From an uncultured Porphyromonadaceae bacterium (GTDB lineage Bacteria > Bacteroidota > Bacteroidia > Bacteroidales > Muribaculaceae), in contig CABUIC010000029.1 in NCBI GenBank assembly GCA_902491515.1, forward strand, positions 1-36,263: a DNA stretch of 36,263 nucleotides. The letters are read 5' to 3'. A program made the position numbers and the translations under genes. Positions 7,678 to 16,411 of the stretch are shown piece after piece. The notes beneath the pieces are model-generated. The model was not told the DNA's origin. It was given only the letters and a program-made list of their open reading frames with translations, and made no database searches. Positions within the stretch are counted from its first letter, which is position 1, and each line of letters opens with the position of its first letter.

Positions 7678-9264
7678 ATGAAGCGCACGATTTTCGCACT
7701 CCTCTGCCTTTACGGCATGTTTCCCGGTCTCCGCGCCGCTTTGCCCGCGACCCTCAGGGAAGCCTGCGACTCCCTCGACTACTACATCGAGCACCGCGAC
7801 AACTACAACTTCCCGCACACAGAAGTCATCGACAGCCTCCGCAGGCTGATTCCCTCTGCAACGACAGACAGCGCAAAAATCAAAATCTTCAAAGACCTCG
7901 GCGACAACTTCAAGGCGATAAACCTCGATTCCGCCATAATATATTACGGACGCACCCTTGACTTAGCGCGCGCCTTACCGCAGAAGAGCCGCGAGCTCAA
8001 CGACCTCATACTGAGAGTGCGCCTCCGCCGCGATGCTTTGCTCCCGATCCGAGGAATAACCTACGAGGGGCTCCGCGACTTCGAGAACATACCTCTCGAC
8101 TCCATCGACACCCGTGAGGAGCGCAAAACATTCTTCCAGGGCGGCGTGGATTTATTCACCAACATAGCAAGCCTTTACCCGCCGGGCGAAATCCGCGACC
8201 GGTACGTGGCGCGGGCAACTGTCTTCACCGATTCCCTTTTGCGCTATCACCGTCCGCACGGCCTGGGCTGGCGTCTGACCAACGCTCACCGGTGGAAACT
8301 CACAGGGGAGGATTCCGGAGCCATTGCCGAACTACTCGACACCATCCCCTACCTTGAGGACAAGCCGGCCATACTCGCTTCGGCGGCGAGCCTCGTGGCG
8401 CTGTACTATTCCCGGCAACCGTCAAAAGAAGATGAATTTCTTTACTACCAGACGCTTTCAGCCATAAACGACATAAAGGCCGGGCATCGCGAAGTCACAT
8501 CTCTGCAACAGCTCGGCAAAGAATGGTTCCGCCGCGGAGACGTCGAGAAGGCCTACCGCTACCTGTCGCTCGCGCTCGGGGAGGCCGTCGAGTCGGGATC
8601 GTCCGCCCGTGTCCTCGAAAGCACCGAGAACCTCCCCTTGATTGAAGAGTCATTCCGGACATACGACAGACGAAGCAAACTCGCCCTTTACTGCCTGGTT
8701 ATCATCCTCATAATCGCCCTCGCAATCATTCTGGCCATGACAGCATTCCTCCGGCGCGACCACATCAAGTCGGAAAAGATGCGCCGACACCTCACCGAGC
8801 TCAACACCAGCAAGGACTTCTACATCCAGAATGTCCTGATGCTCTGCTCCGTATTCTTCGAGCGCCTCGACGAATTCAACCGCTACGTAGGCCGCAAAAT
8901 CAAGGCAAACCAGGTCAAGGACCTCTACGAGTCAATAGAATCAAGGAAATACCTTGCCACACAGACCGAGGAATTCTTCAAGTCGTTTGACGCCACCTTC
9001 CGCACCATCCATCCTAATTTCAGCCGACAGCTGAACAGCATGCTCCGCGAGGACCGCCAGCTCCCCGAGCCCGCGCCCGGCGAACCTATGACTCCTGAAA
9101 TGAGAATCGCGGCCTTCATGCGCCTCGGAATCGACGACAGCGCCATCCTCGCAAAATTCCTCGGCCTCAGCCTCAACACCATCTACACCTACCGCAACAG
9201 ACTCAAGAATCGCGCCAAAAATCGCGACACATTCGAGGAAGACGTAAAGAAAGTAGGGTTCTGA
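7678..9264 (+). CDS. DUF6377-type TPR/membrane/HTH regulator (paralogue 2)
   Basis: 528 residues, with the same layout as the protein at 3636-5225. A signal peptide (about 1-21, GLRA|AL) leads a helical TPR-like region with the SLDYYIEHRDNY opening typical of the family. A transmembrane helix lies at about 334-357. The C-terminal HTH region (FMRLGIDDSAILAKFLGLS, LNTIYTYRNRLKNRAKNRDTFEEDV; about 479-523) is more than half identical to that of paralogue 1, while the sensor halves are far more divergent. This suggests shared DNA-recognition style but different signals. Transcribed alone from its own promoter. A candidate small RNA follows directly, as for paralogue 1. The family is known only as predicted regulators; the target is unknown. 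Confidence 0.85.
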   Translation: MKRTIFALLCLYGMFPGLRAALPATLREACDSLDYYIEHRDNYNFPHTEVIDSLRRLIPSATTDSAKIKIFKDLGDNFKAINLDSAIIYYGRTLDLARALPQKSRELNDLILRVRLRRDALLPIRGITYEGLRDFENIPLDSIDTREERKTFFQGGVDLFTNIASLYPPGEIRDRYVARATVFTDSLLRYHRPHGLGWRLTNAHRWKLTGEDSGAIAELLDTIPYLEDKPAILASAASLVALYYSRQPSKEDEFLYYQTLSAINDIKAGHREVTSLQQLGKEWFRRGDVEKAYRYLSLALGEAVESGSSARVLESTENLPLIEESFRTYDRRSKLALYCLVIILIIALAIILAMTAFLRRDHIKSEKMRRHLTELNTSKDFYIQNVLMLCSVFFERLDEFNRYVGRKIKANQVKDLYESIESRKYLATQTEEFFKSFDATFRTIHPNFSRQLNSMLREDRQLPEPAPGEPMTPEMRIAAFMRLGIDDSAILAKFLGLSLNTIYTYRNRLKNRAKNRDTFEEDVKKVGF

Positions 9265-9399
9265 CGGATATTAAAATTTATATTATCGCATTCACACAGC
9301 AGTGCAATCACCGCATATTATCAATTATTTACCTCTATATGTTCCTCATATTTATTTATATCGGGCTTCAATTCGCGGCCATTGCACTTGCTTTTGTTC

Positions 9400-9407
9400 T
9401 AACTTTG
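9400..9407 (+). promoter_or_regulatory. -7 element of candidate small RNA 2
   Basis: TAACTTTG followed by CATC, as at the two other plus-strand units. The nearest TTG (9382-9384) is only 15 bp upstream. It lies in ATTGCACT (9381-9388), which is an inverted copy of AGTGCAAT at 9301-9308. Confidence 0.5.
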
Positions 9408-9411
9408 CATC

Positions 9412-9550
9412 AGAAAAATTTTTAGGTCTAAGATTCAAGGTTATATTTTAGGATCATCAGGTAAGAAAAAGGATTTTTAAATGGTTTTAGGTATTTAGTG
9501 TTAGATACACAAAAGCGCCCGCTCCGTGAGGAGCGGGCGCTCAATTTTTG
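9412..9550 (+). ncRNA. Candidate small RNA 2, after DUF6377 paralogue 2
   Basis: About 137 nt from a TAACTTTGCATC start to a perfect terminator, with no usable frame. The body is A/G/U-rich with repeated UUUUAGG (TTTTTAGGTC, TTTTAGGATC, GTTTTAGGTA) and ends TTAGTGTTAG before the terminator. Similar UUUUAGG/GUUAG words occur in candidate RNA 1. The bases from 9265 to 9399 show only A/T-rich spacer and the long-range inverted repeat. Confidence 0.5.
9514..9550 (+). terminator. Strong intrinsic terminator, bidirectional
   Basis: AGCGCCCGCTCC (9514-9525), loop GTGA, GGAGCGGGCGCT (9530-9541): a perfect 12-bp stem followed by CAATTTTTG. On the minus strand the stem is followed by TTTTGTG, so it probably also ends the leftward methyltransferase transcript, whose stop codon is 15 bp away. 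Confidence 0.88.
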
Positions 9551-9564
9551 TATCCTTTTTTGTC

Positions 9565-10062
9565 TCACCAGCCGACCCAGAAGTCCTGACGGGGTAGATT
9601 CCTGCGCACTACGAGCACGGCGCGGGTCGAGGCATTGCAGAAGCTCATGCCATAAGGCATTGCGGCGAGAAGGGAGCCGATACGTCCGCCGCTGTGGTGA
9701 AGGGCGAAGACAACAACTCCGCCTCGGCTGACGCGGCGCAGAACATCATCAGGGCATCCGTCGCGGAGGTCTACGACTATCATGTCGGCGCTCCCGAGGG
9801 GCACACGGGGCGCGCCTGGCGCGCTGAGAGCGTCGGCCCCTCGCCCGCAGTATGCGACTCCGGACGGGGCGAAGAAGCCCGTCAGACGAGCGAGAATGCG
9901 CTCCGTGCGGTCTGAGCAGTTCTCCTCGGCATAATACCTATAGCCGCGGGGGGGATTCAGCACCTCCGTTATGAAACGGAAGGCGAATGGCGAGTGGACT
10001 CCGAATCCGCGCCGGTGGCGCAGACGCTGCCACCAGCGCGGATTCGTCAGGCTGCGTTCCAT
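9565..10062 (-). CDS. Methyltransferase-like protein, GVHSPF family
   Basis: 165 residues. The N-terminus reads RHRRGFGVHSPFAFRFI (about 15-31). I associate this RxGxGVHSPF signature with small SAM-dependent methyltransferase-like proteins of Bacteroidetes. A later strand, ADMIVVDL (about 93-100), resembles the strand carrying the acidic residue of a Rossmann fold. The protein is short for a full class I methyltransferase (200-250 residues) and I cannot locate a clear glycine-rich SAM loop. Catalysis is therefore doubtful and the substrate unknown. Its start overlaps the end of the YfhO gene by 16 bp, so the two are translated from one mRNA. Confidence 0.65.
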   Translation of the reverse strand: MERSLTNPRWWQRLRHRRGFGVHSPFAFRFITEVLNPPRGYRYYAEENCSDRTERILARLTGFFAPSGVAYCGRGADALSAPGAPRVPLGSADMIVVDLRDGCPDDVLRRVSRGGVVVFALHHSGGRIGSLLAAMPYGMSFCNASTRAVLVVRRNLPRQDFWVGW

Positions 10063-12707
10063 TTCTTCCAGCCTAAACCAAGGGCCGACAATACAAGGAG
10101 ATATATGAGGGTCACGCAGGCATAGGCCACGGCGCCGGTAGTCTTGAGCGAGGCAGGCATGAAGGTCATTACCACCTCATGCGTCCCTGCGGGCACGCGG
10201 AGCGCCCGCAGGATGTAGTTCACGCGGCCAAGCGGAGCCTCTTCTCCGTCAATCGTGGCATGCCAGCCCCAGGGAAAGTACACTTCGGAGAATACGGCGA
10301 CGCCGCCGCGGGCGGTGGTCACACTGTATTTCAGCGTATTGGGCGTATACCTTGTGAGGGCGATGGTGTCGCCGGGCGATGCGGCAAGCGCCTCCTCGCC
10401 GAGGACCGGAGCGAAGCGGACGTCAGCCACAGCCTCGCGGCGCAGGTCTATGTCCGAAAGGGCATCCATCTCGGAGTGCGCGCCTTCCACATACTTAACG
10501 GAATCGACAAGCCATGCATTCCCCATTGCCTCGGGATTGAGCACGAGCGGAGCAGACTCATCGCCTGTAATCACATATCGGGCGTCGAGCATGTCCATCA
10601 CGCGGTAAGAGGCACGGAGGTCGTGCAGAACCTTCTGTTCCTCCGGCGAATAGAGGGCTACGATGGAATCGTCGCGCACCTCGGGAAGGTAGCCGTAGCG
10701 GGCCACGCGGCTGAGGTGGCGCTGGATCAGGTCCTCGTAGCGGTTCAGTTTCGCGGCATGGTAGCCGCCGAGCATATGGTGGAAGTAAGAACGGTCGGGG
10801 CTGTTGAAACCGGGGATGTCCATCACGCGGTAGACTGCCGACGAGTCTGCGAGAATAGCCTTGTCGATGGCGTCGGGCTCGAAGAGGGCCGTGTCAGTTA
10901 CTTCCGGGGCGCAGAAACTCGAATGGGACACGTAGCGCTTGTCGACGGCGTAGAGATCAATGAATACCGTAAGGCCGATGACGGCCACGGCCCAGCGCCG
11001 CGGAAGTTTCCCCATATAGAAGAATGCGAGCGCGCAGAAACCGATGAGAAGGATGAAGAGAGAACGCAGAGCGTCAGCCTTGACCATTCCGAAGCGAAGC
11101 GCCTCGATGGCCTTTGAGTTGGCAGGATTGGACAGGGAATAAAAATACAGGGCATTGTCGATATCCTGCTGCGAGGCACCCTGGGCGCGTCCCATTTCCA
11201 CGAGCTGCGACTGTATGTTCTCCGCCGCGGCGACGTCCTGACCCGAAATGGCACTGCCGAAGAGCGATGGCCACACAAGGGCCGCGAGGCAGACCGCGCC
11301 GCAGACCCCGAAACTCCACGCCACAGGCTTCACGAAGGCCGCGCGTTCCTCCTTGCCGGCCGTCAGGAGCTTTTCGAGCCCGAGAATGGCCATGAGAGGC
11401 ATGCAGAACTCCGCGATGACAAGGATGCTCTCTACGGCGCGGAACTTGTTGTAGAGCGGGAAATGGTAGACCATGAGGTCGGTAAGCCACTCGAGGTTCG
11501 CCCCGAGGGCCAGAAGAACCGAGAGAACAGTGGAAGCAAGCATAGCCCACTTGAGCGGCCCGCGGACCACACAGCATCCGACAATGAAGAGAACGAACAC
11601 GAGCGCCCCGACATACACGGGGCCGTTTGTGCCCTCGGAGTCGTTGAAATACTGGGGAAGATAGGGAAGGAGCGCACGCTCCGAAGGGTCGACAGAAGCG
11701 GCGGAGTCCAGACGGTCGAGGCTCAGGTAGGTCTGCTGCCCCGCCTCGGGACGCCCGGTTGCTCCACCCTTGATGTTCGGAATCAGAAGACTGAGCATCT
11801 CGCTGCGGCCATAGCTCCAGCCGACAATCTGCTCATAGGGCATCCCGCCTGTGGGACGGTGATAGTCAAGCCCTTGCGCGTCCGCCTCCGCGTCATCCGA
11901 AGGCTCGGCGAGCTCGCTCTGCGCGCGCTTGGTCTCCTTGGCGTATTCATAGGTGTTGTAAAGACTCGGGAGATTCGCTCCGACAGCGAGGGCTCCGCAG
12001 ACAAGGGCCACGCCCGAGGCCGTGAGCCAGCGGCGGAGACCATGCGTGCGGAGTGCCTCGATAAGGTAGCAGATGGCAATAATCGCCATCACGAGTCCGA
12101 AATAATAGCTCATCTGCGGATGGTTGGCATTGAGCTGGAGCATGGCGAAGAGCGCCGTCAGGGCGCCTCCGACGATATAGCGTCCCTTGTAAAGGAGTAT
12201 GAAGCCGGCGATTGTCGGCGGCACATAGGTGAGGGCAAGGAATTTCCATATGTGTCCAGCGCCTATTATTATAATAAAATACGAGGAGAATCCCCAGGCC
12301 ACGGCCCCTATCAGGGCATAATACCAGCGCAGCTTCAGAGCGAAAAGCAGAATGAGGAAGCCGAACATCATCATGAACAACAGGTTGGACGGAGCGGGAA
12401 GTCCGAGACCGTAGACCGTGTCGAGCCAAGTGAAGAGACTGTTCGAAGGGTAGGACGGCGAAATCTGGAAGGTGGGCATTCCGCCGAACAGCGAGTTAGT
12501 CCACAGAGCCTTTTCTCCCGTGGCCTCCTCGAAGGCCCGGGCCTCCTCGCCGTTTGCCGCGCCCTGCTGCATATCGGCCTGACGCAGGGAGGCGCCGTCG
12601 AAATTGTCAGGGTAGAAGAACACAACGGAAATCACGGCCAGCACCACGACCGAGAGGAAAAAGCCCCATACCTGGGGGCGTTTGAGTTTTGAAAGTATCT
12701 TATTCAT
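10047..12707 (-). CDS. YfhO-family polytopic membrane protein
   Basis: 886 residues. One N-terminal helix (about 13-31) precedes a periplasmic loop containing LWTNSLFGGMPTFQI. About eleven further membrane helices span 100-590, and a soluble C-terminal part ends with FSEVYFPWGWHATIDGEEAPLGRVNY and a final helix (about 865-883). This matches the YfhO family, GT-C-fold proteins linked in Gram-positives to glycosylation of teichoic/lipoteichoic acids. In Bacteroidetes the acceptor is unknown; a polyprenyl-phosphate-sugar-dependent glycosyl transfer outside the membrane is the likely role. The antiporter gene ends 35 bp upstream and the methyltransferase-like gene overlaps downstream, making a three-gene minus-strand operon. 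Confidence 0.85.
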   Translation of the reverse strand: MNKILSKLKRPQVWGFFLSVVVLAVISVVFFYPDNFDGASLRQADMQQGAANGEEARAFEEATGEKALWTNSLFGGMPTFQISPSYPSNSLFTWLDTVYGLGLPAPSNLLFMMMFGFLILLFALKLRWYYALIGAVAWGFSSYFIIIIGAGHIWKFLALTYVPPTIAGFILLYKGRYIVGGALTALFAMLQLNANHPQMSYYFGLVMAIIAICYLIEALRTHGLRRWLTASGVALVCGALAVGANLPSLYNTYEYAKETKRAQSELAEPSDDAEADAQGLDYHRPTGGMPYEQIVGWSYGRSEMLSLLIPNIKGGATGRPEAGQQTYLSLDRLDSAASVDPSERALLPYLPQYFNDSEGTNGPVYVGALVFVLFIVGCCVVRGPLKWAMLASTVLSVLLALGANLEWLTDLMVYHFPLYNKFRAVESILVIAEFCMPLMAILGLEKLLTAGKEERAAFVKPVAWSFGVCGAVCLAALVWPSLFGSAISGQDVAAAENIQSQLVEMGRAQGASQQDIDNALYFYSLSNPANSKAIEALRFGMVKADALRSLFILLIGFCALAFFYMGKLPRRWAVAVIGLTVFIDLYAVDKRYVSHSSFCAPEVTDTALFEPDAIDKAILADSSAVYRVMDIPGFNSPDRSYFHHMLGGYHAAKLNRYEDLIQRHLSRVARYGYLPEVRDDSIVALYSPEEQKVLHDLRASYRVMDMLDARYVITGDESAPLVLNPEAMGNAWLVDSVKYVEGAHSEMDALSDIDLRREAVADVRFAPVLGEEALAASPGDTIALTRYTPNTLKYSVTTARGGVAVFSEVYFPWGWHATIDGEEAPLGRVNYILRALRVPAGTHEVVMTFMPASLKTTGAVAYACVTLIYLLVLSALGLGWKKWNAA

Positions 12708-12742
12708 ACAATATATGTGGGGATTCTTGCTAAATTACGGAT

Positions 12743-14200
12743 TCAACGGCCTTCCTTCCGGGAAATGAGAAGCACCGTGTCGCCCACGTGAAGCCTTGTG
12801 TTGCCGCGCGGGACGATATAGGAATCGCCCCTTCGCACGAGCATGGCCAGGGTTCCGTCCGGGAAGTGCATCTCGCTCACGAGGTTGCCGTCGGCGAGGT
12901 GCGAGGCCTCGATGGTAAGCTCACGGGTGCGCGCCGTGACATTCTCGGGGAGGTCGAAGTCGAACTGCCGCTCGGCGAGAGGCTCCGTCAGCCGCAGCCA
13001 GCGGGCCATGGCGTTGACGGTGGTGCCCTGGATGAGAAGCGACATTATAGTGATGAAAAACACGAGGTTGAACATGAAGCGGGCATGCACGACCTGCGGG
13101 CTCATCAGCGCGTAAGTGGCGAAAATGATGGGGACCGCTCCGCGGAGGCCCACCCAGCCGATATAGGTCCGCGCCCTCAGGGAGAACCGGCGGAAGGGCG
13201 CGAGAGTGGCGAACACGGCAAAGGGGCGCGCAATCACGATGATGAAAGCTCCGAGAAGCACTCCGGGGCCTATGATGTGCAGGAGCTCGTGGGGATTGAC
13301 AAGAAGACCGAGCGAGAGGAACATGACAATCTGGACGAGCCATGTGAAGCCCCCGAAGAAGGTTGTGATGGTGCGCTTGAGCGCAAGGCGGCCGTTGCCG
13401 ACAACGAGCCCGGCGATATACACGGCCAGATAGCTGTTGCCCCGCACGTAGCCCGTGAGGGTGAATGCAAAGAAACAGCAGGCTATCACCATCACAGGGT
13501 AAAGAAACTCGTTGGAGGAGTGGAGACGGTTCACGACCCAGACCGTGAACTTGCCTATTGCCCAGCCGGATGCCGCGCCGACTCCGAGCTGGAGCACGAG
13601 GTCGCCCGCCATGCGCAGGGCGAGGGCCCCGTTCAGTTCCTGCCCCGTCTCGATTATGGAAATCAGAAGGATTACAAGAAGATAGGCCATGGGGTCGTTT
13701 GAGCCGCTCTCAAGCTCCAGAACGGGCTTCAGACGCTCCTTCAGGCCGATTCGCGAGGTGTTGAGGATAGAAAATACCGAAGCTGAGTCCGTCGACGACA
13801 TGATTGCCGCCAGCAGCAGCGACTCCGCCCACCCGAAAGCGTATTCCGGCAGGAGCAGGCGCATCATCTCGTGGATGAAGGCGCCCGTGAGAGCGGTGGT
13901 TATCAGCACACCGGCGGTAGCGAGGGCCAGCCCCGGGGAAAGCACCGGCCGGATTTTGCCGAAATCCGTGTCAAGGCCGCCGGAGAAGAGGATTATGCAG
14001 AGGCTGACCATTCCTATAAACTCGGCCACGGCCGCGCTGTCGAACTGCAGCCCGAAACCGTCGACCCCGGCAAGCATACCTATGCCGAGAAAAACGACCA
14101 GGGCCGGAACGCCGAAGCGCGAACCCGCCTTGCCCGCGAGCACACTGATGAAAAGCAGCGCCGCGAGGACCAACATGATGTTTCCGGGTGTTATTTCCAT
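12743..14200 (-). CDS. CPA1-family cation(K+/Na+)/proton antiporter
   Basis: 485 residues from the ATG at 14200. An in-frame ATG at 14212 sits inside the -7 element and is rejected. Twelve or so membrane helices are visible. GSNDPMAYLLVILL (about 165-178) carries the paired Asn-Asp of CPA1 ion-binding sites, and SSTDSASVFSIL and GWVGLRGAVPIIFA are further family motifs. The C-terminal 75 residues (SEMHFPDGTLAMLVRRGDS...GDTVLLIS) form a TrkA-C/RCK-C domain, as in NhaP2/CvrA-type potassium/proton antiporters. It probably exports K+ or Na+ for pH and volume control at the inner membrane. It is the first gene of a minus-strand operon with yfhO. Confidence 0.88.
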   Translation of the reverse strand: MEITPGNIMLVLAALLFISVLAGKAGSRFGVPALVVFLGIGMLAGVDGFGLQFDSAAVAEFIGMVSLCIILFSGGLDTDFGKIRPVLSPGLALATAGVLITTALTGAFIHEMMRLLLPEYAFGWAESLLLAAIMSSTDSASVFSILNTSRIGLKERLKPVLELESGSNDPMAYLLVILLISIIETGQELNGALALRMAGDLVLQLGVGAASGWAIGKFTVWVVNRLHSSNEFLYPVMVIACCFFAFTLTGYVRGNSYLAVYIAGLVVGNGRLALKRTITTFFGGFTWLVQIVMFLSLGLLVNPHELLHIIGPGVLLGAFIIVIARPFAVFATLAPFRRFSLRARTYIGWVGLRGAVPIIFATYALMSPQVVHARFMFNLVFFITIMSLLIQGTTVNAMARWLRLTEPLAERQFDFDLPENVTARTRELTIEASHLADGNLVSEMHFPDGTLAMLVRRGDSYIVPRGNTRLHVGDTVLLISRKEGR

Positions 14201-14209
14201 ATATTTGTG

Positions 14210-14217
14210 CAAAGATA
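14210..14217 (-). promoter_or_regulatory. -7 element of the antiporter operon
   Basis: TATCTTTG on the minus strand ends 10 bp before the ATG at 14200, so the mRNA leader would be about 5 nt or absent. No TTG at the -33 position. This decides the start codon. Confidence 0.5.
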
Positions 14218-14227
14218 AGGAAAAAGA

Positions 14228-14257
14228 TTGTCGTTTGAAAAATTTTTATTACCTTTG
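14228..14257 (+). promoter_or_regulatory. Promoter of the amylase-glycosyltransferase unit
   Basis: TTG (14228-14230), 19 bp, TACCTTTG (14250-14257). It predicts a leader of about 53 nt, so the in-frame upstream start at 14228 is excluded and the ATG at 14315 is chosen. Confidence 0.68.
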
Positions 14258-14314
14258 CTTGATAATAACCATAGACCTACCTTAAACCAACTTTACCTAT
14301 TTTCAAGCCTGACC

Positions 14315-16411
14315 ATGACAAATACCTTAATACGCCGAGCCTTTATGGCAGCGGTGCTCTTACTGACCCTACCTTTCTACGCCAAGGCCGCACCCGGGTG
14401 GCCCTCCAGCTACGAGGGCGTGATGCTTCAGGGATTCTACTGGGACTCCTACACCGACACCAAGTGGACCAACCTCGAATCGCAGGCCGACGAGCTCTCC
14501 AAGTACTTCACCCTCATCTGGATTCCCAACAGCGCCAAGGCCGCATCCAACCCCGGCATGGGCTACGACCCCGTATACTGGTTCTCCAACCACAACACCA
14601 AGTTCGGCACCGAGGCCGAGGTCCGCAAGATGATCAAAACCTTCAAGGCCAAGAACGTCGGCATCATCGAGGACGTGGTAATCAACCACCGCAGCGGCGC
14701 CTCCAACTGGACCGACTTCCCCGCCGAGACATGGAACGGCAAGACGTGGAAAATCGGTCCTGACGGCATCTGCTGCACCGACGAAGTGAAGGACGCTGCC
14801 GGGCAGGCCAAGCCCACGGGCGCTCCCGACACGGGCGAGGACTTCAACGGCTCCCGCGACCTCGACCACACCAACGCAACCGTGCAGGAAAACTGCAAGG
14901 CCTACACCAAGTTCCTCCTCGAGGACATGGGCTACGCCGGTTTCCGCTACGACATGGTGAAAGGCTATGCCGGCCGCTTCACGAAGATTTATAACGAATA
15001 CTCGAAGCCCACTTTCTCCGTCGGCGAGTACTGGGACGGCAGCTACGATGCCGTAGCCGGCTGGATCGAGGCCACTGGCAAGACCTCCGCGGCCTTCGAC
15101 TTCCCCTTCAAGTATCAGGTCAACAAGGCCTTCGCCACCGGCAACATGTCCGAGCTCGTATGGAAGGCCAACGGCACCACCGACCAGCCCGCAGGACTCA
15201 TCCACTTCGGCTACCCCCAGTATGCCGTCACTTTCATCGACAACCACGACACCTACCGCGACGGCAGCAAGTTCACGGGCAACGTCCAGGCCGCCAACGC
15301 CTTCATGCTCTCCTGCCCCGGCACCCCCTGCGTGTTCCTCCCGCACTGGAAAGCCTACAAAGCCGAAATCAGCGCGATGATTGACGCCCGCAACCTCGCC
15401 GGCATCCACAACCAGAGCGCCGTGAAGGTCCTCAAATCCTCCTCGGACTGCTACATGGCCGAAGTCACCGGCAAGCGCGGCACCCTGGCCGTGAAAATCG
15501 GTCCCTCTATGGACAGCCCCGCCGGCTACACCGGCTCCGACATCAAGGCCTCCGGCAAAGACTACTGCATCTGGGTAAAGACCAACGGCCAGGGCGGAGG
15601 CGACACCCCCGTCACCGGCGTCCCCTTCATGATTTACTACGACAACACCCTCACCTCCTGGACAACTCCCCACATCCACTACTGGGGCGCTTCGGAGAGC
15701 TCTTGGCCCGGCGTGGAAATGAACAAGGTCGAAGGCAATGTCTGGGGCTATCAGGTGCCCGCAGGCACCATCGGCTGCCTCTTCAACGCCGGTGACGGCG
15801 ACGCCTCGAAGACAGCCAACATGGTCGCGCAGGCCGGCCACGTCTACACCCGAAACGGTGACAACGGCGTCTATCAGGGCGGCGACGACGACTTCATCTA
15901 CATCATCGGCGAACCGGCCGGCGGCTGGAGCGCCAATGTCGGCGAGCGCGTGGTCGGAGCCAACGGTGTCTTCGTTTACGAAGGCACTCTCACCTCGGCC
16001 AACGACTACGTATATTTCGGCTTCGCCAAACGCCTCGGCTCCACAGAAAAGGACTGGGATACCTTGAACGCCGCACGCTACGGCTCCTCCCTCAACAGCG
16101 AGCTTCCGGCCCCCGACACCCAGGGCAACACCGTAGCCGACTACTACACCATCGCCATCGGCGGTCCCTTCCCCATCGGTTTCCCGAACGCCACATCCTG
16201 GCGCATCCTTCCCGGAACGTACAAGCTCATCGTCAACACCTCGGCAATGACCCTGACAGTCGAGAACGACGCCTCAGGCATCGAAGAGGTGGAGACAGAG
16301 AACGCTCCCGCGGTATACTTCAACCTTCAGGGCGTCCGTATCGACCAGCCTTCGGAAGGTCTGTACATCCGCGTGCGCGGACAGAAGGCTGACAAGGTCT
16401 ACATCCGGTGA
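14315..16411 (+). CDS. Secreted alpha-amylase, GH13, with C-terminal starch-binding-like domains
   Basis: 698 residues. The signal peptide (about 1-25) ends FYAKA|AP. The GH13 barrel covers about 30-400: region I DVVINH, region II GFRYDMVKGY with nucleophile D213, region III GEYWDG with acid/base E238, region IV FIDNHDTYRDG with D312. All three catalytic acids are present. Residues about 430-520 (YYDNTLTSWTTPHIHYWG...SWPGVEM) resemble a CBM26-like starch-binding module. A second beta-rich domain follows, and the end has FNLQGVRI...GLYIR...KVYIR, resembling a type IX-secretion-like C-terminal tail. It should cleave alpha-1,4-glucans in the periplasm or at the cell surface. It shares a TGATG junction with the following glycosyltransferase, which is unusual for an amylase. 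Confidence 0.92.
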   Translation: MTNTLIRRAFMAAVLLLTLPFYAKAAPGWPSSYEGVMLQGFYWDSYTDTKWTNLESQADELSKYFTLIWIPNSAKAASNPGMGYDPVYWFSNHNTKFGTEAEVRKMIKTFKAKNVGIIEDVVINHRSGASNWTDFPAETWNGKTWKIGPDGICCTDEVKDAAGQAKPTGAPDTGEDFNGSRDLDHTNATVQENCKAYTKFLLEDMGYAGFRYDMVKGYAGRFTKIYNEYSKPTFSVGEYWDGSYDAVAGWIEATGKTSAAFDFPFKYQVNKAFATGNMSELVWKANGTTDQPAGLIHFGYPQYAVTFIDNHDTYRDGSKFTGNVQAANAFMLSCPGTPCVFLPHWKAYKAEISAMIDARNLAGIHNQSAVKVLKSSSDCYMAEVTGKRGTLAVKIGPSMDSPAGYTGSDIKASGKDYCIWVKTNGQGGGDTPVTGVPFMIYYDNTLTSWTTPHIHYWGASESSWPGVEMNKVEGNVWGYQVPAGTIGCLFNAGDGDASKTANMVAQAGHVYTRNGDNGVYQGGDDDFIYIIGEPAGGWSANVGERVVGANGVFVYEGTLTSANDYVYFGFAKRLGSTEKDWDTLNAARYGSSLNSELPAPDTQGNTVADYYTIAIGGPFPIGFPNATSWRILPGTYKLIVNTSAMTLTVENDASGIEEVETENAPAVYFNLQGVRIDQPSEGLYIRVRGQKADKVYIR

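Noticed and set aside
14369..15841. Minus-strand open frame of 490 codons opposite the amylase
   Set aside because: All GH13 motifs are on the plus strand; the antisense frame has no domain and no promoter.
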